Shown here in pieces: positions 11,601 to 22,389 of a stretch of 64,000 nt of DNA. Position numbers and translations under genes: made by a program. The notes beneath the pieces were generated by a model. It did not search any database. It was given only the letters and a program-made list of their open reading frames with translations, and was not told where the DNA came from. Positions within the stretch are counted from its first letter, which is position 1. Each line of letters opens with the position of its first letter. Origin of the DNA: Paralvinella palmiformis (taxonomy: Eukaryota; Annelida; Polychaeta; Terebellida; Alvinellidae); NCBI GenBank assembly GCA_025642065.1, contig JAODUP010000146.1, positions 106,001 through 170,000 of the forward strand. The letters are read 5' to 3'.

Positions 11601-14600
11601 TTGTTTATAAAAAATAAATCAAGATGAAATGAAAGACACTAGTTAATATTTATTGTAATAGTTTGGTGAAAATTAATAATTATTTATTGAACAATGGTGG
11701 ATTAATGGGCAGTGATGTGGTGATTTTGTTCTGGCTCTGATTGGGTTGAATCCTATGGTGTTGTGTGTCAAGGATGGCCCAAAACATCTTTCCTTCAGCT
11801 GGTAGGAAATATGATGCATGTCTAAGTCGAGGTGCTTCCGAGAACTCCCTTTTCCCTCCCAAAAAATTAGGACACTGATTGGCCTAAATTGCACTGATGT
11901 GTCGTTAAACAACATTCATCCATTCATCCCTCCCAAAAAATTTACTTATCCATGAGTATTTATGGTAGCACTATTTAAAATGTGACTTACACAGAAAGTG
12001 TATCTACCGATCTAGGCATTAGGGGTTTAAAATTAAGATCTCACAACATATGTTACATGATTATTCACAGCTGCAGTATATCAGGAACATAGTAAAATTA
12101 TTAGATAAATGAAGTTGAGGTGTGAAAAAAGCAGTGCGCTGTCTGCTTTGCATCAAAAACTCAAGCCATAATTTTAGATCACTGCAATACATAAACTACT
12201 ATTTCACACTTCATTTCTGATCACTGAAAACAAGATGAAGTAGAAACATTCTATGTTTTCCTTCATAAGATATTCAAATTAACCACATCATATATTTCTT
12301 CAAATTAACCATATCATATATCTCTTCAAGAGCAGGGCCAATTTATTTGATAATAAAATACATAATCATAAAATTTTAAAGAGACAGTTCACCCTCGGAA
12401 AACATTTCTTAAATATGTAATGCTAAGAACCATAACCAAAAATTCCACAATAATAATCATGAAATATACCTGAGGTATATTTCCTATAGGGTAATAATCC
12501 AAATTACTGGAGGGCCACCATTATGGCTGTACCAGAAGCCAGATTCGAGGGTGTGACAGAGAAAACTCAAATACTCTGACGTCATATGAGCACTCGTTGA
12601 CTGACATGGATTATAGTTGCTTTTAAGCGTTAATGTCTGAGCCATTCTTAATCATCTTCCTCTTCTAGGGTTCCTTCCGGCTCAAACTGATATGGTTGTA
12701 TGCTATTCGTGATGTAATTTTAACAAGATAATTGCGTTATGTTCTGGAATAATTCCTTGCACACACTTGTTTACATGCTTTTGTACAGGCTCTACAGACT
12801 TTCAGTCAAACTGCTCTGTTCAAGTAATGTCAGCATTCGGGAGCTTCTGGTCTCTGTCTAGCTTCAAAATGGCGGTGCCCACAGCCATTAAAAGTCAATT
12901 AATCAGCATTTTGAACTGGATTATTTAATATGGCAGTGATCGTTTACACAGTTTTACATTATTTATGATATTTGTGAGCATAGCTCTATTAGTCCTGAAA
13001 ATTTGAAATGAAGGTGGACTATCCCTTTCAGACTGATATTATTAATGAACTAACTAATGTGAGATACAACAGAAATCAGAGTAATATACCAAAATATAGA
13101 GAAAAAAGGGTATAATATTTAACTGGTAGCCAATAAAACTGCAATTTTCTTTTATATGTATTATATGTACTAACTGTTTACCAAGCTTAATGTTTTATTT
13201 AATTTTTATTGTTGCATTGTATGAATGGAATATAGTGAGTGTAGTATGTATTATTTTGCACAAGGAACATGTTACACAAAATCTCAGGTCTGTCAGAGAA
13301 TAATAAATTTCTATGGTTAGGAGAAGCAGTACAACACAAATGGTTGTTCTTGAGCTGTTCACAACTCACCAAATAATCAATTATCCCATTTTTTATTGCT
13401 TACCTGTCTCTGAGCTTTCTCTTCATCAGTGAGCTGTTGTTTTTGTGCAGGTTCTATTTTGTTAATTATCTACAAATACAGAAAAGTAAAATAGCAAATA
13501 AACATCCACATCATGAAATGGCTTCTTATCCCTCCGTCCACTTTCTGAAGATTTATTTTCTGCCGGATTAATAGTTTTCAATATATTATGATTACGTTTT
13601 AAAGTCTATTATATATTTTAACGGTGATTATTTTTTCCTCATGGATTTCATTCTTTATCCGTTTTTCAACAAAGCAGAAACCTGTTTTATCTTACTGCGG
13701 AATATATAAAAAATTTGGGTTATAGTTTTCTAAAAATTTGTGACGTCTGTAGAGAATATGATAACATTCACTGACATTAATCACATCCAAAAATATCAAA
13801 ACAGCATGATATTCTAAACAAATATTATGTTAAACTAATATCTTCATATACATACAGTTTTACATTTGCCATCCTTGCTTAATGTATCAACATTCCAAGG
13901 CGTCGACTGTTGATTAAATAAAACATAATCATAATTAATCACAATTCAGACACAATTGCACCATTATTACTATTAATTAATAGTATATACTTTTAATATG
14001 ACAAATCGTAATAATGTAAAAGTCGGATTCAAACATTGTACTTTTCTGATGCATTTCTATTTCTGACTCATTGGTTTCCACGCTGTACATCTACATACTT
14101 CTACATCAGTCAATTAACATTTCTTATTTCAAATTTTAACATTAACTATCTAACAATTACTCAGAATTTAATTTCTAAAATAATTTTAGTTTATTTATGT
14201 AAGCTAGATGAAAAATACCTTTTTTGAAGACATCACAATTATTATGTCTTCATGAATAAGTTAGCCTCACTATAACCAGAAACTAGTCAATAAAGTAACA
14301 AAATCAAGGTGGCCATGTGATCAAAGCAATACCTTTTCTTTCATATTGAGTTCCTCTTCTTTTTTCTTCCACTCAATTTCCTGTTTCTCAATATCAGACA
14401 ATTCCAGTTTTAGTTTGGAAAGTTCTTCAACTGCTGCCTGTAACATGATGTTAAATTTGATGGACATTGATGGAAGAGCTGTCAGCATTTCATGTTCGAT
14501 TGTAATCAGTTAGTACAAACCAAGCAACTATCAAATCTTTAGTCAGTTAAAATGTACATATGAATGTGAGAATGATATAATTTATTTATTTATATCAGTA

Positions 14601-17600
14601 TATTTAATATATGGCTGTAGTTTATCAACCATTATGTCTGAAATACAGTCAGTTTTCTGCTTTACACATTTGTATCTTACTCATGCCAAGAACTTCTGTA
14701 TGAGGTCAGAATATTTCACAGGTCTGTAGAATATGTTTGTAAGTGCAAAAAATAAAAATATAAACATTATCTAATGTTTCAGGTTTTGAAAATAATATAT
14801 AGTTATCTCCACTATAAAAATGACAATTTAAATACCAATCAGTGTGTTTTATTAAAGACAATATTAAAAAATATCTTAAACGCAATGTTTGAGATAGGAT
14901 TGTAAAAGTGTGGAGTTCCATTGTTTAACCTCAGTACTAGTCATATTGGAGACATGACTGACGTGACAGCCTAGGACAACATCCCCCTAAGACAAGTATG
15001 AGTCAAATGATTATATTCTAGTTTATCATGAGCACAACTAATCAGATGTTTGGCAAGTAATGTTACAAGTATGACATATGGCATCATTTATTTGTATGTA
15101 GAACATTATGGAAAAATGGATCATTCCTACTTTTCTTACAGTGAACTGTAAGTGTTTGATCTGCTAATTGTTCAGTGACAAGTGTCTCAAAATATTAACT
15201 ATCGATGGTCACTTAATATAATTAAGACATGGTTTCACTTAAAATGGGTACAATAATGCCTAGTATCAATGATGCTACATTAACTGGGCTGACTGAGGTG
15301 AGTTAAACTGGGACAATTTCATTTAGGACAAGGATTGCATTACTCAAATGAGCCCACTAGCTTTCAAATAATTATGTGTCTCTAACACTTGACCTATGTC
15401 AGTAACTGTCCCTAATAAACATCTGTCTTTTGATTCCATCACACATACATGTTTCTTCATAAAGTGTGGATAAAAGCTACTTAAAAATCTATCAGTATCG
15501 AATTCAATATCAACGCTCACATTGAAGGAGATGAGCATGAGTTTTTATATCCAGGAAACTAAACAGCTAGTCAAATTGAACCTCACACTGCACATTATAC
15601 ACCATAACTAAAAGTGTCAATTTTTTAAGAAAATATTTTTTGACAGACATATACTTTATTGCTATTGGGCCATTGTTTTTTTGAATACTTGATTTACAAA
15701 GTCACTGATCACAGCTGAACCCTGGAGCCAGGAAATAAAACATTTATTCTTTTTATTATTATTTTTGCACCAACCCACTTGAACACCATGCAGAACCTAG
15801 CCTAATCCAAGATGAGAAACACATAAATGGTTCGAACTTTGCGGAGATCTACTTAAAATTGCCATAGAAAATATCACTGTGATAAGACTAGCATCAATAA
15901 AAGAACATGTGCATTGCTATTTATAATACTGTAAACTTCATTGAACTGTGTTCACAGTTATTATAATAAATCACTTAATTTCTTGTGTTTAATTATCTTT
16001 TGCATGAGGTCATACCTTCTCCTCTGCTTCTTTCAATTTTCTTTTCACTTCATTGGCTTTCTGTTGGTAGCTAAAACAAAACAAAATAAGTATGCAAGTG
16101 ATGGTATGTGTGGTAATTTCCTGCTTACAACCACATATTTGGGAAATTATTACATTAGAAGGTGACCTAGATTTTATGCCGGAAAAACTACAATTTTCAA
16201 ATGAAGATCTAATAAAACATGACATAAAGAAATTAACATAATATTTATCATTAACTGACCTAGACATGAGAATCATTTATGCTCTGTCATATATAACATG
16301 CATCACAAACATTACTTGTATTATCTATAACCAATTTATCGCATCATAACAAACCAGACACAATACCAGTCCCCAATACGCAACTACAAATTAGTAACCT
16401 GCTCAAATAAAAAATAATTATTGAATTAATTACTTAACACTGAAAACAGCACAAGAATTTATAGGAGCTGAGGAATAGTGGGAACATCAAAAATGCTTAC
16501 AGAATCCACTGTTCACTTTATATAAAAAATCTTATAGGTTATTCTTTTTGCAGTAATTATTAGACTAAATGACAGTATCCACATTTAACATAACCTAAAT
16601 CAAACTGGAGATCAAAATTAATAGGTAACCCATTTCAATCATTGGTATTGGTAATCCAGTTCAAAATAGACAATCATATTTATTAACCTTCAAAGCAAAC
16701 ACATTTTTATCATGGTGTTACACAAGTATTTGACATCATTCACCAGTGTGAAAAGGGAAAGAGTCAACTGAATTCAATACAAACTTTGAAGAGAAAAGTG
16801 AATAGAACTTAAATTCAATCAGAAAATTAGATTTTTTCCAATAATTACTAGCATATAGAATGGACTAAATTTTATTGTATGCCAAAAGTTCCTCCTACTT
16901 AATTTAAATTATGATCATATTATATCTTAGAATAAGGTTTGGGTTGAACTGTAATGTATCAGGATACATCCCCATCACTAACAATCCTATAAAACAATGA
17001 TACATCATTATATGACTGGTACAAATATTTTAATTAATCATAAAAAGAAATACTTCTTCAAATGGAAATCTCTGAGCAAAAGAATATGTTCTTCATGAAT
17101 TAATTGAATGCCACAGAAATGACTAATAATATTTAAATTATAGTATATTCATTTGCTTTGTGGTCCTTTATTTTCAAAGTATCAATTAACTTTACTCTGC
17201 CACATTATTAACTATCTAAATTCTGACATTTTTACATATTGTATTAAATAATACTGTACAGTGCCTTAGAGCAGCTATCTAGCTGAATAGGGCACTATAT
17301 AAATGTCACATAATATTGTTATTATTATTATATAAACAAAAACATGAAATTTATCAGCTGCAATGGATTTATACAAGCATTGTATGGATCAGGTTTGCAA
17401 TATATCTCCCAATAAATTGAAAGATATTATAATTACCACTTATGATTGTACAAAGAACAATATAGATTCCTAGACTTGTTTTGATATTTATGTAAATAAC
17501 AGTAACAAACACTTCCAGCATTTTACTTTATGTCATCCACCAATTGCCACATTATTTTCTCAGGACTCACACTGGCAGCACTGAGCTTTGGGTCTATGAA

Positions 17601-20600
17601 TATGAATGTTGTTATTCATGCACTAGAGTTAAAATATTAGGGCATAAAGATGCACATAATCTTCATTACAGGATTCCTCCTATGCCTGGCATTTTACAAT
17701 TTTGATATAAAAATTAACAGGTTGAATAAAATATGCAAAAATAATGCATTTGTTCATCGCTAAACTATATCCTAATGTACATTTTTGAGAAATGTCAATC
17801 TAATTCTCATAACGTTAACACATACACTTACCCCGAATATTCTTTTTGAAATTCTTCTTTCGCTTTCTTGTTTTGTTCCATACGGTCAACCCTTGCCTGG
17901 TGTCTCCACCGGAACAAACTCGGTGTGTCAATATTTGGATGAGTGTCATCTTCATCATCTGATATCTAAGTAATAAATATAAATTTTGTATTGCAGCATA
18001 TCATTTGAGTCAAGATATACAACTTGTAACAAAGTTAAAACAAGACAGGTTTATGCAACAATGTACAAAATATATCAGTAAGCTACTACAAGAACAAATG
18101 TTTTGTTTCAACTGCATTGGTTGGGTGCCTCCATGGTCTAGCAGTAGTGTGTTGGACCACAAAACACTACCACCTATGTTCGAATCTCAGCATGGGCATA
18201 TCTGAAGGTTGTTTTATCTTTGGCTTCACTTCATTATCTTTAGAGGTTGCTTGGCCCATTTAGCTTACCATGTTCACAAAAGTGGCCATAACACACCAAT
18301 CATCATCAGCATCAACTGCATTGGTTGTTATAACAAAGATAAAATAAAATAGGTGCATAATAGTAATAATTGGTACCTACTTTATTGAAACAGCAGACAA
18401 AAACAACCCACCCAAAAATCCAAACAGTGGAACAACCTACCCATTGATAAGTGCTGGCCAGCAAAAGATATGCTATCATTCAATTGGTGTGAATGGGAAG
18501 TGGGGCATAATGAAATCAATATTAGAGTGTAAAAATTAAAGATGTAAATGAAGCAGGTACAAATAATTACTACTGGTATATACATTCTTAAATAAGGTTA
18601 CCAACAAATTTCTTAAATCTTTACTTGATGAACATGAACTTGTCAGATCAAAATCCATAAAGGTTACACCTTAGATGTCCTCTCATTTTATTAATGCTAA
18701 CGTACATTGCTGCTATTTAAAAATCATATGGAGAAAATCATCCACACAACTTAACATGTCTAGATATACTAAACAGTGCCAATTCTGCAATGGACTCATG
18801 ACTAAAGCTAAAGCTGGTAAAACTAGGAACGTGACCTCCAACAACTCTGACAATCCTCGTCAACTCTGGAATTGTATAAATAGGACTCTCCATAGAAAGG
18901 CATGATCATTTCTCTTTCCAGACATTTCAAGGATAATATCACCAAAATTCATGCTTCTTTCCCAGGTTGTGATATTGGTTTTCCAGTTGTACATAAATCT
19001 GGGATAGTGTTTAAACCAGCCTCATTTACTGAAGTTGCTAAACTGATTTTATCATCCCCTAATAAGTCCTATGAACTTGATCCTATCCCTACATTTCTGC
19101 TAAAATCTTGTCTTCACACACTAATTGTTCCAATTACCAAGATAATAAATTTATCCAGGGCCAAAAAATATATAGGCAAGTAGATTGGAAATGCACTTGC
19201 CCAACAAATTTTCACCTGAACCAAAAATATCGTTCATTTTTAATCTGCTATATTTCACCTGCCTACACATAAATATGTATTTGCAATAAAAATCAACAAA
19301 TGGATGTGTTCAATAAGAAATGCTTATTCACTGAAGCCCAATGCTGCTTTGCTGAATTACCCATAGCCATTTTCACTTTTGAATGTGACAAAACAGACCA
19401 CTCCCTGTAGCGAATGGGATGGTTAAATCTATCTTTTATGACCCAGGTCGTATCATTCTGGATTCAACGGTCTAATTCGGGTGTCCAGACAGCCTTTCCC
19501 AAGAAAGATAGGTCACAAGGTGAGAGGGGTCTCTGAAAGAAATGTATACCGCAATGTCACATATGCTACTGCCACAAATTAGACCATCATTGATAAGCAG
19601 ATGACATCCAACAATACATATCTTTATCTAAAGCAGACATAGATCTTTCTCTTACACAGCTAGGTGACCGTCTCAATGATATATCTAGCTGCATGACAAA
19701 CAATAGACTTAGGCTCAGTGCAGACAAAACAGATTTCATTATTATAGGTACATCAGCACAAGTAAAATTACTAATTTCTTCCTCATGCCCATCCTTAATC
19801 ATAGCATCACACTGTCACACACTGTATGCAATCTTGGTGTTACATTTGACAGTGATTTTAATTTCAGAAAACATATTTCTCTGACATGTTGCTCCTGCCG
19901 TATTCATGACCTTCACTGTATTTGTCACTATATTTCTCTTTCAGTCGCCAAAACCATTGCTACAGCACTCATTACTAGTAGGAAACTGCTTAGCTAGGCT
20001 TGTCACAGTCCCTTTTTTTGTATTCTGTGCCACTCCTAAAATCACTTTATTGGCTACCTGTTCAAACTTGCATCATTTTCAAACTCTGTACCATTGCCTA
20101 TCAAACTCTTTCTTCTGGAGAACCTTCATATCTATTTTTCATACTTTCTCTAGCACCCAAGCCCAGAGTGCTCTTTGGAACTCACTCCCAGAATATGTTA
20201 TGTCATCAAATAGCATAATTTGGTTCCATCACCATCTGAAACCTCATCTTTTCAGACTTGCTTATTCCTCCTAAGTTTTCACTGCATCGGATCATTGATG
20301 CATCGACATCGTATCTTGACTATGAGATTTCTTAACCCCAGTACTAGTGCCACTCAGCTTGATTCTCTTTGAGGATATTGGCACTATCAAAGTTTATTAT
20401 TATTATGTTAAGCTACATAATTAGATACTAGTTCCTATTACTATTGTTATTAACACAATGTCTTGTGTAGTGAATTTTGTTTAGACAAAGCCTGTTACAC
20501 GGATGGGATTAGTCACTCTAGCATAATTACACCTTAAACTTGCATGTTCAAACAACACAGAATTTCTACAATGCAAGTTTGAAGTTCCCAATTATATGTT

Positions 20601-21583
20601 ACCTGTAACTAACTAAATCTATATCCAACAGTAATCCGGATGTTTGTTTGAGATGTCCCTCTAGCTGAAAGTGTGGTTTATGAGTACAAATCTTGTGTTC
20701 TCCAACTTTGTATTTTTTTTATGAAACAAGACTAGTAGAGAAGGGTCTGGGCTTAACTCATCTAGGGGAGTGGGCTCATACCCCAGAATAGTCCCACTTA
20801 ACTCATCTAGGGGAGTGGACTTATACCCCAGTACGGGCCTATACCCCACAATATTTAGTAATGTATATTACTGGAAATTCATAAATAAAATTAATCTACT
20901 AAATATGCCCTTTTTCCTAGTTTTACAGCTGTGTCCTTATTACTTGAGCCATTCTTACATGTCCCATTTTACCTGTTCACCAACTCCACCTTTACATTCA
21001 AACAGAAAGTGATGGATTTTTACAAAAGCATTACATTATTGTGATCACTCAGTCCAAACAATTCAAGGATGTTTTATCCACTCATGTTGTGGGAGGTTCT
21101 GTCGATAAGTAAATTATTATTAAATTTAACGTAACTATATATAGATCTATAATATTATCTTTGTGTGACATAATCAGAGCTAGAGACAGAATGGATCTAA
21201 CCAACTGAGTGATTTGAATGAATGCATGATGAAGCGTGTTTTGCATGCGTCAAAAACAAAAAATAAGCTTGCGCAATAAAAAGATGAAGTATTATTTAAA
21301 GGCTAGACTAGATCTAGAATAGATCTAAATGTAATAGTCAAGTAGCTCTAAACTAAAGACTAGAAATAGAATCTAAACGCATAGAAATTTCTAGAATTAC
21401 GCGTCTGACCTACAGAACATACCCCACTAGTTCATTCTCTATTGTCAACAGCTGTGACAAAAAAGGTAAGATGACCATGTGTTTTAGCATCTATTAAAGT
21501 ACACCAGATACAGAAACATACATTAAGCCACAACACATTACCTCAATGTGATCCCAAACGCTGTAGTCAATAGGTCTTGCCAT
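8659..21583 (-). CDS. CDC37: CDC37, Hsp90 co-chaperone for protein kinases
   Basis: CDC37 binds client kinases and loads them onto Hsp90 in the cytosol. Minus-strand coding exons, 5' to 3': 21583-21542, 17965-17832, 16070-16016, 14437-14333, 13906-13856, 13469-13404, 10558-10400, 9941-9826, 9715-9595, 9516-9448 and 8871-8659. They total 1131 nt, giving 376 residues plus stop; human CDC37 is 378. The N-terminus [14 protein letters not shown] runs into [16 protein letters not shown]; Ser16 matches the CK2-phosphorylated Ser13 of human CDC37. A coiled coil follows, then [12 protein letters not shown], the Hsp90-binding helical core ([55 protein letters not shown]) and a C-terminal [14 protein letters not shown] segment before an acidic tail. 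Every junction keeps frame and homology. Intron 1 (3.6 kb) holds a SINE and a LINE; the intron between exons 6 and 7 holds a pogo-like element and a MITE. Start chosen as the only in-frame ATG of exon 1, matching the family. Confidence 0.97.
10054..10081. repeat. (TA)n microsatellite
   Basis: Perfect run in a CDC37 intron. Confidence 0.9.
10768..11965 (-). mobile_element. pogo/Tigger-like DNA transposon remnant
   Basis: Ends are inverted repeats starting CCATAAATACTC, bounded by TA on both sides (10766-10767 and 11966-11967), the Tc1/mariner-pogo target. Inside, on the minus strand near 11200-11110, the broken translation VPEGVHY followed, after a shift, by [15 protein letters not shown] matches the DDE-region motif (G.T..LQPLDV..NKPFK) of pogo/Tigger transposases. 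The rest is degenerate. Located in the CDC37 intron between exons 13469-13404 and 10558-10400. Confidence 0.7.
12378..13028. mobile_element. MITE candidate with AAAGNGAYAGTYCACC-type ends
   Basis: Left end reads AAAGAGACAGTTCACCCTC right after TTAA; the right end, inverted, reads AAAGGGATAGTCCACCTTC. The 650 bases between have no coding content. Such ends and a TTAA target are common to piggyBac/Kolobok-type MITEs; the right-hand TTAA is not seen. In the same CDC37 intron as the pogo-like element. Confidence 0.5.
17255..17335 (+). repeat. LINE 3'-end fragment (CR1/L2 type)
   Basis: GGGCACTATATAAATGTCAC followed by a TTATTATTATTA tail is the classic 3' end shape of CR1/L2 LINEs. No coding part remains. 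Confidence 0.5.
18124..18311 (+). mobile_element. tRNA-SINE family 1, copy with intact 16-bp target duplication
   Basis: A pol III A-box region (TGGTCTAGCAGTAGTGTG) and B-box (GTTCGAATCTC) open a roughly 190-base unit ending in an ATCATCATC tail. Flanks TCAACTGCATTGGTTG at 18108-18123 and 18312-18327 are identical, showing L1/CR1-type target-primed insertion. In CDC37 intron 1. Confidence 0.9.
18660..20404 (+). mobile_element. Decayed CR1/L2-like non-LTR retrotransposon in CDC37 intron 1
   Basis: Plus-strand fragments follow LINE order. An RT-proximal block (18902-19183) contains [15 protein letters not shown], then [17 protein letters not shown]. Around 19597 is [15 protein letters not shown]; the expected Tyr of the YADD active site is a TAA stop (19594-19596). 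Then [19 protein letters not shown], and a C-terminal part (about 20030-20275) with [30 protein letters not shown] and HLFRLAY. The 3' end closes in an ATTATTATT-type tail at about 20395. About 400 bases between 19183 and 19590 show no RT match, so most of the catalytic domain is deleted or replaced. Multiple frameshifts; clearly inactive. Confidence 0.85.
20752..20841 (+). repeat. Two-copy tandem repeat, 45-base unit
   Basis: CTTAACTCATCTAGGGGAGT opens both units (20752 and 20797); each continues to ATACCCCAG, and a third partial ATACCCCA follows. Confidence 0.85.
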
Positions 21584-22389
21584 CTTCCCAGTCAGGATTA
21601 AGTGCACGTACACCGGATGTAAATAGAAAGCACGTGTAGTTGGGAAAGACCCGTATGTAAACAATGATCAGCTGCGGTGCAATGAACTGGCTGACTGTAG
21701 CAGAGGCTGGATGGAACCAGAAATGATTAGCATACCCTTTGTTTTGGTCAGGAGGCTGGCTCTAATTCTGGTTCTGTCCGGTTAACCGATCCCTGTCAAA
21801 CGTCCACACTGGAACTAGTTCACTAGGTAGGTAATAATATACGAAATATTTAGTGGTTATACACCTTTAACAATTTAGAAATACAATTCTATTCAACGTC
21901 TTGGACACCAAGTATTTGCAGAAATTGAGAAATGAACGCGATTTTAAAAGCAATCAATAAATCACAAATGTATGGATTCGTTAGCTCGGTAAAATGGTGA
22001 AAATCATGAGAAATAACTCAGAGTTAGAGTTGTATCTTTGACAATTAGTTTATTAAAACAATTACTATGGCTAACTGGTGTCTAACTCAGTAACTGTCCA
22101 GTACAATTTGTGCATACTCAGAAGGCATATCATAATGAAATTGAGTAACAGTGATTAAATCAGAATCTTTTTTTGTTCTTGCACAAGTTTCCAACGAATT
22201 AAAAAAAGCTAGACGATTAATCTGTAACTCAAACTGTTGTAGCTATTTGGTGTAGTTTTTATCCTCATTTCAGGTGAACTACACAAGCTGTGACTTATTA
22301 TGAGGAGAGGACCTACCTGTGTAAGAATTCAGATGGTAATTATTTGAAATCATCATTTTTGTTGCTAAGCTGTCACTGGTGGTTGCAAG
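21584..22389. promoter_or_regulatory. Shared upstream region between CDC37 (-) and bestrophin (+)
   Basis: About 0.8 kb separates the divergent start codons, so both promoters should lie here unless bestrophin has a distant first exon. No obvious TATA box is placed for either gene. A palindromic CACGTG E-box is at 21631-21636, about 50 bases upstream of the CDC37 start codon. A plausible 3' splice site (TTTCAG at about 22268-22273) precedes the bestrophin ATG, so bestrophin may have a non-coding 5' exon. Confidence 0.5.
21631..21636. promoter_or_regulatory. E-box (CACGTG) upstream of CDC37
   Basis: A perfect CACGTG palindrome is 48 bases from the CDC37 start codon. USF/Myc-type bHLH factors bind such sites; function here is inferred only from position. 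Confidence 0.3.

Noticed and set aside
11673..11915. Two overlapping minus-strand frames of 60-80 codons
   Set aside because: They lie within the pogo-like element outside the transposase motif; no recognisable protein.
15344..15538. 64-codon minus-strand frame in a CDC37 intron
   Set aside because: Falls between two firm CDC37 exons that join perfectly without it; no homology seen.
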